A stretch of DNA of 64,000 bases, taken from assembly GCA_021797735.1 (NCBI GenBank), contig JAJZZE010000001.1, positions 45,053-109,052 on the forward strand, written 5' to 3'. The stretch comes from Thermoplasmata archaeon. Its GTDB lineage: Archaea; Thermoplasmatota; Thermoplasmata; Thermoplasmatales; Thermoplasmataceae. Within the stretch, counting starts at the first letter, position 1; every line of letters begins with the position of its first letter. The position numbers and the translations under genes are program-made. Below, one piece after another: positions 48,810 through 58,784 of this stretch. The notes below the pieces were generated by a model that ran no database searches, was not told the origin of the DNA, and saw only the letters and a program-made list of their open reading frames with translations.

Positions 48810-49703
48810 ATGATTAGTGTTATTATTACCTCACACAATAGAAAAGAATATTTACTGGATGCAATTAAAAGTGTATTAAACCAGACTCTGGATAAAAAAT
48901 ATTATGAAATCATAGTTGTAAAAAATTTTGAGGATAGTATAATAGATAAATTTATAGAGGAAAATAACATTAAAAATATATTAACAGATAAAATAAGTTT
49001 ATCCAATAAAATAATTGAGGCATTGAAAATATGTAATAATGATATAATATCATTCTTAGATGATGATGATTTATTTTTTAATAATAAGTTGGAAACAGTA
49101 AATAAAATCTTCGAAAATAAAGATATTGTGTATTACCATAACAGTGAACAGAGCATTGATGATGATAATAAAAAATTAGATTTTGTTTATAATGGCCCAG
49201 ATTTTAATATGTCATCCATTTCCATTAGAAAAGAAATTATAAACAAAAACATTTTAAGCAAAGTTACACATAGCATAGATACCTTGATGTATCTTTTTTC
49301 CTTAAATTCAAATAAAAGGGTTTATCTGGATAAAGAAGTACTTACATACTATAGAATACACAACAGCATAACACACAATCTCAACGATTTAAATTCATAT
49401 ATCAATTTCAATATAAAATCATATAATAATGTTGTGGAGTCATATAAAACATTTTATGAAGTGTTTGACAATAAGGAAATAAAGGATTTATTATTGCATA
49501 AAATTGCATTTACACATTTTATGTTAAGAATTTTTAATAATGAAAAATTTGAGTTAAAAAATTATATTGATTTTATCAGGACAAAATCATACAATAATAA
49601 AAAATATGAGTATAAAATTATGTTATCTTCTATTTTTTTAAAAAAATATATTATAAGAAAATTGTACGATAACGAAATTAAAAAGATTACAAATAATAAT
49701 TAA
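48810..49703 (+). CDS. Family 2 glycosyltransferase (inverted duplicate A)
   Basis: The 297-residue GT-A enzyme starts ISVIITSHNRKEYLLDAI, has the metal-binding DDDD in FLDDDDLFFN near 89, and an Asn/Lys-rich C-terminal half without membrane helices. Its N-terminal 40 codons are about 90 percent identical in DNA to those of the convergent gene at 49721-50653, whereas the C-terminal halves have diverged. It belongs to a glycosyltransferase cluster likely acting on surface glycans. Confidence 0.85.
   Translation: MISVIITSHNRKEYLLDAIKSVLNQTLDKKYYEIIVVKNFEDSIIDKFIEENNIKNILTDKISLSNKIIEALKICNNDIISFLDDDDLFFNNKLETVNKIFENKDIVYYHNSEQSIDDDNKKLDFVYNGPDFNMSSISIRKEIINKNILSKVTHSIDTLMYLFSLNSNKRVYLDKEVLTYYRIHNSITHNLNDLNSYINFNIKSYNNVVESYKTFYEVFDNKEIKDLLLHKIAFTHFMLRIFNNEKFELKNYIDFIRTKSYNNKKYEYKIMLSSIFLKKYIIRKLYDNEIKKITNNN
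48842..48936 (+). repeat. Inverted repeat, left copy, in glycosyltransferase A
   Basis: A stretch of about 95 bases from the AATAGAAA codons matches the reverse complement of the segment near 50519-50613 with about nine, mostly third-position, differences. It covers the conserved nucleotide-binding N-terminus of two convergent glycosyltransferase genes. Confidence 0.7.
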
Positions 49704-49720
49704 TTAATAATATTATATCT

Positions 49721-50653
49721 TTATTGTTCCACAAACTTCTCCCTATAATTATTCCACACCTTTTTATAAAAATATTTTCTAAAATTCGGGTATATTTTAG
49801 TGAAGATATACAATGAAAATAATTTGGTCCTGTGTTTTAAACTAAATGTGTTATTTTTAATATAGTTTGTTAAGTTTTCAGGTTTTTCATTTAATCCATA
49901 TATGCATCTATCTATTTTTATATCTGTTATTCTTGTATTTAAATAATTTATGGCATTTTTTGAATTAAACATTTTTTTAAAAATTATAAGAGAATTTAAT
50001 GTTGTATTCATTGAATCAAAGTGATATTTTTTATACTCTTCAAAATTTTTGGCCACAATATGTGATATGCTATTATGGAACATATAATACGTCAGTTTGT
50101 CGTTTCCTTTTATAATATTATTGTTTGATTCTAATGCGCACAAATACATAAATGTATCAACCAGCATGTTAATTTTATTTAAATCCTCAATTTTTATTAT
50201 AGATTTTCTTATTGATATCGATGATAGGTTATAATCTATGCCATTATTTCTTTTTTTTGAATTCAGGATTTTTTTCTCTTCATTTATAGGTATATTATCA
50301 TTGTGGTAATACGTTATATTATTATTTTTAAATTTATTATAGACAATTTCCAATTTATTATTAGAAAATATATCATCATCATCTAAAAATGATATTATCT
50401 CCCCAGTTGTTATATATAATGCTTCATATATTTTACCTCTAAGTGTTGTGTCATCACTCAATATGTTTTTAATATTATTTTTATTTATAAAATCATCTAT
50501 TGTATCGCATCCAAAGTTCTTAACTACTATGATTTCATAATATTTTTTATCTAAGGTCTGGTTTAATACGCTTTTAATTGCATCCAGTAAATATTCCTTT
50601 CTATTATATGCTGTAATTATTACGCTTATATAAGGCAATTTATTTTCAGTCAT
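49721..50653 (-). CDS. Family 2 glycosyltransferase (inverted duplicate B)
   Basis: The 310-residue paralogue of the preceding gene, in opposite orientation. It shares ISVIITAYNRKEYLLDAI, the KKYYEIIVVKNF segment and FLDDDDIFSN (near 102). The acceptor-side C-terminal half is different, so the two enzymes probably transfer to different acceptors. Convergent stops are only 17 bases apart. Confidence 0.85.
   Translation of the reverse strand: MTENKLPYISVIITAYNRKEYLLDAIKSVLNQTLDKKYYEIIVVKNFGCDTIDDFINKNNIKNILSDDTTLRGKIYEALYITTGEIISFLDDDDIFSNNKLEIVYNKFKNNNITYYHNDNIPINEEKKILNSKKRNNGIDYNLSSISIRKSIIKIEDLNKINMLVDTFMYLCALESNNNIIKGNDKLTYYMFHNSISHIVAKNFEEYKKYHFDSMNTTLNSLIIFKKMFNSKNAINYLNTRITDIKIDRCIYGLNEKPENLTNYIKNNTFSLKHRTKLFSLYIFTKIYPNFRKYFYKKVWNNYREKFVEQ
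50519..50613 (-). repeat. Inverted repeat, right copy, in glycosyltransferase B
   Basis: Partner of the repeat at about 48842-48936. Recombination between the two would invert about 1.6 kb and exchange the C-terminal halves of the two glycosyltransferases. Confidence 0.7.
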
Positions 50654-50735
50654 TTGTTGTTTATTGCATTTATAATATAAATTTTATTGTTTCCTATTAC
50701 AAATATTTTATAATATATTATACTATAACCATTTA

Positions 50736-51890
50736 ATGAAATTAACATTTTTTATGCCTACAGATTTAAGGGTTGGCAGAGGTACTGAAAATGTATTATT
50801 CAATCTACTAAAATATAAACCTGATAATATTGATGTTACTATTATATCAACAGATTATGCAGGTAAAAATTCATTTATATTATCAGATTTAGAGGTAAAT
50901 GAATTAACAAAAAACTGTAAAATAATTAAAATCAATAAAGTAACATTAAAAGTAAAAAAATTAAATAAAATTACGAGGTTGTATAGAGATTTAATTTATA
51001 GACCTACAATAAAAACATTAAAATCCATACCTGAAAACAAATTGAATGAAATAAAGGATACCGATATAGTATATCTATTCTTTAATGAATATTCTATATT
51101 TTTCTATGACATGAACATACCTGTAATAGGTTCCAATCATACTGCTGGTTTAGAAACAGAAATATATAAGGAGAAAAACACGTTATATTATAGATTATAT
51201 TATAAATTATTGTATAAGCTTTATTTAAAAAACATAAATGGTTTCCACGTATTCCCATATAATAGTGATGTTTTACCAAAAATGAATTTGAGATATAATA
51301 TGGTTTTGCCCGTTGGTGTTAACACATCATTATTTTACCCGGATTACAACATAAATAATAAAAAAATAAAATTCCTATTTGTGGCGGCCCTAATATATGA
51401 AAAAGGTTTAGATATATTATTACCATTAATTGATAGGATAGATAATGATAATGTAGAATTCCATATTGCGGGCGGTGGATTATTATCCAATGAAATAAAA
51501 AATAATAAAAGGATAATATATCATGGCATATTAAATGATGACGAGCTTTCAAAGCTATATAGGCAGTGTGATATTTTTATTTATCCATCACATAGCAATA
51601 CATTCTCACTGGTAACTCTTCAAGCCTTATCATCCGGATTATATGCTTTATGCCCGGATTATTTAAGAGGCAATTTTGATTATTTTGAAAATAAATACTT
51701 AGAATATTTGCCATTAAATATTGATATCTGGTATAATAAAATTAATGAAATAATAAACAACAGAGATATAATAAAACATGATAAAAAAGAGGAATACAAT
51801 TATGTAAAAAATAACTATGATTGGTCAATTATATCCGAAAAATTCTATGATTATATGGTAAATTTTTATAATGAAAGTAAAAATAAATAG
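50736..51890 (+). CDS. Family 4 glycosyltransferase
   Basis: The 384-residue GT-B enzyme has the group 1 pattern: N-terminal RVGRGTENVLFNLL, inter-domain VLPVGVNTSLFYP, then FLFVAALIYEKGLDILL and the nucleotide-sugar EX7E region DIFIYPSHSNTFSLVTLQAL. It has no membrane segments and would add a sugar to a growing glycan on the cytoplasmic side. It is divergent from glycosyltransferase B. Confidence 0.9.
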   Translation: MKLTFFMPTDLRVGRGTENVLFNLLKYKPDNIDVTIISTDYAGKNSFILSDLEVNELTKNCKIIKINKVTLKVKKLNKITRLYRDLIYRPTIKTLKSIPENKLNEIKDTDIVYLFFNEYSIFFYDMNIPVIGSNHTAGLETEIYKEKNTLYYRLYYKLLYKLYLKNINGFHVFPYNSDVLPKMNLRYNMVLPVGVNTSLFYPDYNINNKKIKFLFVAALIYEKGLDILLPLIDRIDNDNVEFHIAGGGLLSNEIKNNKRIIYHGILNDDELSKLYRQCDIFIYPSHSNTFSLVTLQALSSGLYALCPDYLRGNFDYFENKYLEYLPLNIDIWYNKINEIINNRDIIKHDKKEEYNYVKNNYDWSIISEKFYDYMVNFYNESKNK

Positions 51891-52061
51891 TTTATAAATT
51901 GATTGTAATACACAATATTAAATCACACACTGTCAGCATAACGTTAAAAAAGCCTTTTGCAAATAAATTAATTCATATATGCTTATAATATATAAAACCG
52001 GCAGAGTGATATGGCGATTAAAATGTATTAGGTTAAATATTAGTTTTTAATAAGTATTATT

Positions 52062-52862
52062 ATGCTTTATATATATGGTACAGTTTATAATAATAAGAAT
52101 ATAGTTATAAATTCAATTGAATCCCTATCAAAGATCAATGTTGAAAAAACTTTCTTAATAGTTGATAATTATTCTAATGATGGTACATATGAAATATTAA
52201 ATGGTATAAAAGATCAATACAATATAAAATTAAAAAGGATTAAGTGTTCCAGAGGTTTTGGAAGGCAAAAATCAGTTGAAATGGTACTTAAAGAATCAAG
52301 CAATACCGATTTATTTATGGTTTTCGACCTTGATACAGTTTATACCGACGTATTCATAAAACTTATAGAATATGGGATACAAAATATTGATAAAAGAGGT
52401 GTTTTTTTAAATCAATTATGTTATAAAGAGGTGAATTTCAATACCCCCTGGAGGGATTTAAATTATGGGGAGGACTGGGAAAGAAAAGCACACTTTATAC
52501 ATTCGGGTTATACATTAATTAATGTAGATACTGCAAAATTCGGTAAATTAAATTATAATGAGAAATATGAGAAAAGAGAAAAAAGATATGCTAATGGTAT
52601 AACTTATTATAAAAGATTAATAAAAAACAATATAGATTTATTTCGTGCATGGAATATTAGCTCATATAAAAATTTAAAATTATACATGAAAATAGCCAAT
52701 GCAAAAAAATCATACTTTATTTTTTTACTGCTTATACTGGTTTACATAAAATTATTCAACAATGTTTATAAGTATTCGGATGATTTAAACATTATATATG
52801 TCAGGAAAAATCAGAAAATTATGGACATTCCCAAAGTTAAAATTAGAGAGGTTACTAAATAA
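52062..52862 (+). CDS. Family 2 glycosyltransferase-like protein with C-terminal membrane segment
   Basis: The 266 residues include a GT-A-like N-terminus (LSKINVEKTFLIVDNYSNDG, FMVFDLDTVYTDVF) and a hydrophobic helix near 220-240 (SYFIFLLLILVYIKLF). The canonical DxD is FDLDTVY near 89. It is shorter than most GT2 enzymes. Location after the GT4 gene supports a glycan-assembly role; substrate unknown. Confidence 0.75.
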   Translation: MLYIYGTVYNNKNIVINSIESLSKINVEKTFLIVDNYSNDGTYEILNGIKDQYNIKLKRIKCSRGFGRQKSVEMVLKESSNTDLFMVFDLDTVYTDVFIKLIEYGIQNIDKRGVFLNQLCYKEVNFNTPWRDLNYGEDWERKAHFIHSGYTLINVDTAKFGKLNYNEKYEKREKRYANGITYYKRLIKNNIDLFRAWNISSYKNLKLYMKIANAKKSYFIFLLLILVYIKLFNNVYKYSDDLNIIYVRKNQKIMDIPKVKIREVTK

Positions 52863-52863
52863 T

Positions 52864-53949
52864 TTATAAATTTTTTAAATAATAATTTAGCAACCCATCC
52901 ACTATAACATATTCATTCTGAGTCTTTATTAACATGCCTTTATTTATCAGTGATTTAATTATTCTGTATTTATTGGATATCTTTATTTCTTTAATTTTTT
53001 TATATGATAATTCTTTTAACAATAAAAGTTCATTTTTTGTCAGGGTATTCAGTTCATATTTTATTATATTTTTATAGGTATCATCATTTAAAAAAGACAA
53101 TATATTGCAATTGTTTTCAGCAAGGTCTAGGCCCGCAAGGTTTAACCACGCAGGTATTCCAGATGTCATTTCATAAACCTTTTCCAGAATTGCTTTATCG
53201 CATTTTATACTATAATTTTTTAATCCATCTTCCAAAAATCCTATAGATTCATTTCTATCGAATGGCAAAACTTTAATTATCCTGAAAAAAGCATAAAATG
53301 GCTCATTTTTATTGTTCAATAATTCATCGATAATTCCAATCTCAGATCCGGATATGATATACTGTACATCAGTATGTTCATTGAATTTTGACCTCATTAT
53401 TCTTAATATTTCAGGGAATGGCTGTTTTAAAAATCTTATGTACTGGAATTCATCGATAATTACCACTATTTTTTTGTGAATATTTTTAGCCATTTTTTCC
53501 GGCAGATTTATAATGTCTTCTATCATCTCTGATGCTTTTAATCTATTTTCTAAATAGTCACTGTATCTATTCAAAATAACTTCAACATCGTTTAATTTAA
53601 TGTTTACTTGATTAATGCTGCCGATAAATTTATTAATTAATTTTTTAATTTCCTCTTTATAGTATTTCAATCTGTATTTCTTTGACAATTCCACGATTAT
53701 TGATTCTATTAACCTGTTAGAGTAGTCATATAAATTATATATGCCTTCAATATTGAATTTTATGACAAAAACATTGTTTTCCTCAAGTATGGATTTAACG
53801 GCATTTAATATTGAGGATTTTCCCATACGCCGGAAACCTATAACTGCAACTGGCTGCCTCGTTTTGTATGAGTTTATAATTTTATTTATCTCATTATTCC
53901 TGTCGTACAGCTCCTTCCTATTCAACTCCCTACCAAAAATAAATTTCAT
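52864..53949 (-). CDS. Archaeal AAA ATPase with C-terminal winged helix
   Basis: The 361-residue protein has Walker A GFRRMGKSSILN (near 38-49) and Walker B KIVVIIDEFQYI (near 160), with sensor-1-like YIISGSEIGI. The last 65 residues (LLLKELSYKKIKEI, then KYRIIKSLINKGMLI) look like a winged helix. Such archaeal ATPases (PF01637 type) are widespread, often mobile, and of unknown role. Its promoter carries three palindromes between TATA box and start codon, suggesting autoregulation. Confidence 0.85.
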   Translation of the reverse strand: MKFIFGRELNRKELYDRNNEINKIINSYKTRQPVAVIGFRRMGKSSILNAVKSILEENNVFVIKFNIEGIYNLYDYSNRLIESIIVELSKKYRLKYYKEEIKKLINKFIGSINQVNIKLNDVEVILNRYSDYLENRLKASEMIEDIINLPEKMAKNIHKKIVVIIDEFQYIRFLKQPFPEILRIMRSKFNEHTDVQYIISGSEIGIIDELLNNKNEPFYAFFRIIKVLPFDRNESIGFLEDGLKNYSIKCDKAILEKVYEMTSGIPAWLNLAGLDLAENNCNILSFLNDDTYKNIIKYELNTLTKNELLLLKELSYKKIKEIKISNKYRIIKSLINKGMLIKTQNEYVIVDGLLNYYLKNL

Positions 53950-53988
53950 CGGTACCGATACAGTATCGCTACCGATAATATTAATATT
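53948..53988 (-). promoter_or_regulatory. Tandem palindromes at the start of the AAA ATPase gene
   Basis: ATCGGTACCGAT (53948-53959, a perfect 12-base palindrome overlapping the start codon) is repeated with one change as ATCGCTACCGAT (53965-53976), 17 bases away. AATATTAATATT (53977-53988), also palindromic, is at the TATA position. The arrangement covers the expected transcription start and would suit a repressor. Confidence 0.55.
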
Positions 53989-54047
53989 TGCATTTATTTA
54001 TGGCATTAAATTGCAATAATATTTATTTACAGTTATAATAGCCATAT

Positions 54048-55151
54048 ATGGACATAACAGAATTTATGGAAAAAAATAGGGAAAATATGCTGGAGGATTT
54101 AAAAACGATTATCGAAATGGAAACACCATCGTACAATAAAAAATTACTGGACAATTTTGCATCATATTTTTCATCGTATATATACAAAAATTTGGGCATG
54201 AAACCTGAAATAATTCAATCAAAAACCAATGGCAATGATATTAAGGTTGAATTCGGGGATGGTGAAAAAATTTTATTATTGAATCATTATGATACGGTTT
54301 TTGGAGAAAATACCATAGATAAAAGGCCGTTTAAAATTACAGATAACAAAATCTACGGTCCGGGAGTTTTTGATATGAAATCCGGCATTATAGAAACAAT
54401 ATACGCATTAAGGTATTTAATAAATTATTCAAAGTCCAGTAAAAAAATTGTATGGTTAATCACATCAGATGAGGAAATTGATAGCACCTTTTCCAGGGAT
54501 ATTATTATCAAAAATGCAGAGAATTCAAAATATGTGCTCGTAATGGAATCACCATTAAACGGAAAATTAAAGACAGAAAGAAAAGGCGTTGGCACCTTAA
54601 AAATTACAGTTCACGGGTTATCCTCACATGCCGGGCTTGACCCAGATAAGGGTGTGAATGCTATTACCGAGATGGTTAATATTATCACCGGTGTGAAGAA
54701 CTCAGGTATTAATGGGATTAATTTCGATGTAATCAATGGTGGAAGCCGCAGCAATGTTATACCGGATTTATGTGAGGTTGAAGCCGATTTAAGATTTAAA
54801 ACCGATGATGAATTAAATAATATTAAAAAATTGATCCAGTCGATAAAACCATTACATGATAAAACTAAAATAGATTATGAATACAGTGTAAGGCCACCCA
54901 TGATAAAAACTTCAAAAACTGTAGATCTATTTAACAATGCCAGAAAGATTGCATATGATAAATTACATATTAATATCGAGGAGGTTTCTGTTGCGGGGGG
55001 TAGCGATGGCAATTTCTGTTCATATTATGCGCCGGTTCTGGACGGTCTTGGGCCCAATGGCAGCGGCGCCCATTCATATAATGAGTTTATATACAGTGAG
55101 TCATTGCCTGAAAGGTCATCGCTTCTGTATTATCTCATATCCGATCTTTAA
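54048..55151 (+). CDS. M20-family metallopeptidase (carboxypeptidase G2-like)
   Basis: The 367-residue zinc peptidase has the M20 set: LLNHYDTVFGE with first His and Asp, GPGVFDMKSGI with bridging Asp, SDEEIDS with catalytic and bridging Glu, a dimerisation domain starting GLSSHAGLDPDKG, and AGGSDGNFCSY and GAHSYNEFIY near the end. It removes amino acids, often Glu-type, from peptides or conjugates in the cytoplasm. It is divergent from the AAA ATPase gene. Confidence 0.92.
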   Translation: MDITEFMEKNRENMLEDLKTIIEMETPSYNKKLLDNFASYFSSYIYKNLGMKPEIIQSKTNGNDIKVEFGDGEKILLLNHYDTVFGENTIDKRPFKITDNKIYGPGVFDMKSGIIETIYALRYLINYSKSSKKIVWLITSDEEIDSTFSRDIIIKNAENSKYVLVMESPLNGKLKTERKGVGTLKITVHGLSSHAGLDPDKGVNAITEMVNIITGVKNSGINGINFDVINGGSRSNVIPDLCEVEADLRFKTDDELNNIKKLIQSIKPLHDKTKIDYEYSVRPPMIKTSKTVDLFNNARKIAYDKLHINIEEVSVAGGSDGNFCSYYAPVLDGLGPNGSGAHSYNEFIYSESLPERSSLLYYLISDL

Positions 55152-55176
55152 AATTTATTTTTTAGCAATTTTTATC

Positions 55177-55623
55177 TTAAATACTATCTTTAATTTTAAG
55201 CATTGCCTCTTCTAATTCATTTATATTGCTATATGTTCCATAATTTATTGAATAATCTATCATTAGATTATTATGGTTGCTGGAAAATCTTCTCACATCT
55301 GTTTGAATGCCTATAATTATTTTACTGTACGCATATGCCATTCCCAGTTCAACACATGCCCCCTCATCAACCGTTCTGCCATCCAGAATTATTAACAAAA
55401 TTTTTGAGTTTTTTAATGCATCAACATCCCTTTTAAAAACTCTTTTTCCGGCTTCTGCATATAATTCGGGGTTCTTTAAAAGCAACTCATCCTCTCCACC
55501 ATCTCTCTGGGGTAGATATGTGGTCAATTCCATATTCTCAAGCATTTTATCGATTTTTTTATTGAACTCTATCTCCATTTCATTGAACAGTGGTGCCGAT
55601 ATATAAACGTCATAGCCTTTCAT
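55177..55623 (-). CDS. Nucleoside 2-deoxyribosyltransferase-like protein
   Basis: The 148-residue protein has the NDT fold: an N-terminal YDVYISAPLFNEMEIEFNKK and the catalytic-Glu segment DGRTVDEGACVELGMAYAYS near residue 88. It could transfer deoxyribose between bases or hydrolyse nucleotide N-glycosidic bonds, as related DNPH1-type proteins do. A nucleobase permease gene follows on the other strand, which supports a salvage role. Confidence 0.8.
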   Translation of the reverse strand: MKGYDVYISAPLFNEMEIEFNKKIDKMLENMELTTYLPQRDGGEDELLLKNPELYAEAGKRVFKRDVDALKNSKILLIILDGRTVDEGACVELGMAYAYSKIIIGIQTDVRRFSSNHNNLMIDYSINYGTYSNINELEEAMLKIKDSI

Positions 55624-55843
55624 AAGGTTATATGCTTTTATACTTAAATAATTTTCTACCTTTTAAATATACCGTATCAGTATATCTGAATTTAAATTGT
55701 TTGGGATAATTATATATACAATTATTTCAAGAATCAGCATAATATCAATTATTATTTAAATATTATGTGTTCAATATGAGATAAAATGGAATAATGCCGT
55801 GCAAAGATTTTTATTTGAATGCATATACCTGTTAATAATATAT

Positions 55844-57277
55844 ATGAAGAATGATAATTTTGACAATAAGGTTACGGAATATGGGGTAGAGGTTGTAGGA
55901 GTTAATCCAATACCTAAAAACGCGAGAAATATGTCATCAAGGAAAATATTCATTTTCTGGGCAATGGCAAGTGCATCGGCACTGACTCCACTGGTGGGTT
56001 TAGAACTTTATAATATGGGACTCATATATGCAATTATTGCCGTTTTAGTTGCATTATTAATTGGATTAATTCCTGCGGGGCTTGTATCGGAAATGGGAAG
56101 GCAGATACCTGTGCCATCACTAATTGTGTCCAGAAAAACTTATGGTTATGGGGCCTCAGGCATTTATTCATTGATTTTTACATTCCTGAATTTGGGATTT
56201 TTTGGGCTTAATGATACAGTAGGTGCAGATATTATAAGCAGCTTAACACATACCAATATAATTTTATGGTATATAATTATGGGAATCATACAGGTTGTCC
56301 TTGTACTGTTTGGGGCAAAATGGCTTGAATATTTCTTCAGATACAGTGCACCCGTACTGTTTGTGAGTTATGCCATTTTAACATATTTCCTTCTAACATC
56401 CTATAAAATTAATATATCAGGGTTACTGCATCCGGTAGGACCATTTACATGGGGTGCAGCACTTAATTTTGTTCTTGGCTTTTCAATATTAGCATGGTCT
56501 TATAAAATATCAACACAGACGAGATTTGGAGTACCATTTTCAAATACTGCTGGAAGGATAAAACGCATGGGCTATTTCTTCTCAAGCCCGATAGGTATAA
56601 TGCTACCTGTACTTTTAATGGGAATTATTGGATTACTGGGTAATAGTGTTAAACCGGGAGTTGGATGGAATATAGCGGTTTTATCATTTCCGGCATTGCA
56701 TGGCATTTTTGGCATTGTTGTATTTATAGCCGCTCTTGGTGTTTCACTGGCAATTATACATACGAACGCAATGAATTTATATCCTGCAACTGCTGATTTG
56801 CTTGCTTCTATACAGCCATTATTCAAGAAAAATGCCAGTGAAAAATTGGCACAACCTGTAACCACAGTACTTCTTGGTACAGGTGGTATAATTCTTGCAA
56901 TAGCAGGCATACTGTCATTTATATCGTCGTTTATTGACATACTTGCATCCATAATATTCCCATTTACGTTTATACTGATATTCGACTGGTTCATACATTT
57001 AAGGCATACAACTAAAATCAGTGATTATTATGTTATTCCAAAGAATATATTTAACAATATAAGGGTAGATGCCCTGATTCCGGCAATTATAGGCACTGTA
57101 ATAGCCATATTTGGCATAGGCCCCTATAGTTTTATATTCAATTACTTCCCTCAGGCACTGTTTGGGTCTCTTATCGGCTTAGTAATATATATCGGGATTT
57201 ATTATGGATTTACATCTAAGTATGTAAAGGAAAAATGGGAAAAGGCAAATGATTACAGGGAGTTTGATATGGAATAA
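55844..57277 (+). CDS. NCS1-family nucleobase permease
   Basis: The 477-residue membrane protein has about 12 helices and the NCS1 N-terminal pattern (GVEVVGVNPIPKNARN, then SSRKIFIFWAMASASALTPL). Family members import cytosine, purines, thiamine, allantoin or hydantoins with protons or sodium. I use ATG 55844; an in-frame GTG at 55799 would add 15 residues of unlike sequence. It stands next to a deoxyribosyltransferase-like gene. Confidence 0.87.
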   Translation: MKNDNFDNKVTEYGVEVVGVNPIPKNARNMSSRKIFIFWAMASASALTPLVGLELYNMGLIYAIIAVLVALLIGLIPAGLVSEMGRQIPVPSLIVSRKTYGYGASGIYSLIFTFLNLGFFGLNDTVGADIISSLTHTNIILWYIIMGIIQVVLVLFGAKWLEYFFRYSAPVLFVSYAILTYFLLTSYKINISGLLHPVGPFTWGAALNFVLGFSILAWSYKISTQTRFGVPFSNTAGRIKRMGYFFSSPIGIMLPVLLMGIIGLLGNSVKPGVGWNIAVLSFPALHGIFGIVVFIAALGVSLAIIHTNAMNLYPATADLLASIQPLFKKNASEKLAQPVTTVLLGTGGIILAIAGILSFISSFIDILASIIFPFTFILIFDWFIHLRHTTKISDYYVIPKNIFNNIRVDALIPAIIGTVIAIFGIGPYSFIFNYFPQALFGSLIGLVIYIGIYYGFTSKYVKEKWEKANDYREFDME

Positions 57278-57327
57278 AATAAATTTAATTTACTATATAT
57301 TGTTTTAATACCTCTAGAATTTCAACG

Positions 57328-58581
57328 TTATACATTAGCTATTTCATCCTTAATGTCCCCGGAATATCCATAGATTTCCTTAAATACGGTTTTTGATATT
57401 ATAATCCCGGCAAGTGAAGATAAAGAAATCACTATTGTGGAATATCCTATCCCTATTACTGCAAATAGAAATGGAAATATTGTTATTGAAAGAAATGCCG
57501 GCAACTGTAAAATAAAATTTGTAAATCCTGTAGCTTTACCTCTATAATTTATACTGGAAACAACTGCCTGTGATGTTATTATTGGCTGATTGTTCCAGTG
57601 ATTTCCCCAGACAAATAATAGCATAAATACCGGCACAAAAATAAACAATTTCATTACAAGGAATAAACCTGAAAAAACGAGTGCTATAAAAGACATTGAA
57701 AAACCAGAATAGCTTATTCTCCTTAACCCAAGCCTCGGTATTAATTTTGGTCCAAGGTAACCTGCGGGTACACCTATGGAGTATACAAGTATTATTATCA
57801 ATCTCGAGTATAGTATCCCAGATAAATGTAATAATGATATTATATACGGTATAAAAAATGCAAACGTACCGACCTCAATTCCACTGGCTATTCCACAAAT
57901 CCAGGCATATACAGTGGTATGCCATTTAATTCTGTCTTTTTTAAGTGATCTTATAAAACCGGCATATGTGTATTTTTTTCCTGAATAATCTTTCCATAAC
58001 TTTGATTCTTCCAATTTCTTAGAATATACTATCAATATTATAGCAGGCAATACTGGGAGACCCAGTGTTATAGCCCATATTAAATGATATGCAATATGCA
58101 GTACTAAAAGTATTATTATAGCAATATTAATTCCAAGTATTGCATAGCTTGCCATAAGTGTGTTTTTCGTTCCTATAACTTCCCTCTTCCTGGGTTTAAA
58201 CAGTTCCATTATATATGAATATGTATTGGAAATATCAGATCCCGTGGGTAAACCTGCAATAAATCTTGCTATTATGAAAAATACGATTGTCGGTGAAAAT
58301 ATTGAAAGTATTGAGGCAATTATAAATATAGATATATTAAGAAAAAATATTCTTTTTCTCCCAAATTTATCCGTGAGAACTCCCCCTATTAATGACCCTA
58401 TTGCAGCACCACCTGTTGTTGCACCGATAATCAGACCCGTATCTATAGTGGTAAAATGGAAATAACTGCTTAAAAAAATACTTAGCATTGTTACAGAGAA
58501 TACGTTCCATTCATCTATGAAAATGGAGATTAGCATGAAATTGGATAACAATTTTTCATCTATACCGGTATTTGTTGCCAT
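57328..58581 (-). CDS. Major facilitator superfamily transporter
   Basis: The 417-residue carrier has 12 helices and the MFS loop motif GGVLTDKFGRKRIFF between helices 2 and 3, with a second-half version (GYLGPKLIPRLGLRR). The segment after helix 4 (FIAGLPTGSDISNTYSY) resembles sugar and metabolite:H+ symporters. I choose ATG 58581 over an in-frame TTG three codons earlier. A weak CATG-centred match to the nearby TTACATGTAA motif lies about 40 bases upstream. It may belong to the sugar-acid region that follows. Confidence 0.85.
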   Translation of the reverse strand: MATNTGIDEKLLSNFMLISIFIDEWNVFSVTMLSIFLSSYFHFTTIDTGLIIGATTGGAAIGSLIGGVLTDKFGRKRIFFLNISIFIIASILSIFSPTIVFFIIARFIAGLPTGSDISNTYSYIMELFKPRKREVIGTKNTLMASYAILGINIAIIILLVLHIAYHLIWAITLGLPVLPAIILIVYSKKLEESKLWKDYSGKKYTYAGFIRSLKKDRIKWHTTVYAWICGIASGIEVGTFAFFIPYIISLLHLSGILYSRLIIILVYSIGVPAGYLGPKLIPRLGLRRISYSGFSMSFIALVFSGLFLVMKLFIFVPVFMLLFVWGNHWNNQPIITSQAVVSSINYRGKATGFTNFILQLPAFLSITIFPFLFAVIGIGYSTIVISLSSLAGIIISKTVFKEIYGYSGDIKDEIANV

Positions 58582-58784
58582 ATGATGCAATCACTACAAT
58601 TTATAAAAAATAACAGAAACATGCAATTACTGCACCTTTAGTAAAAATTTTATATAATAAATATTATTAAACGTCGAATAATTTAAATTAATTAACCTAT
58701 TGCACCGGAAAATTAGGATAATATGAACCATTTATAATATATTAATGGATAAAATATGTTATTCCATCGAGATATTTTATTATA

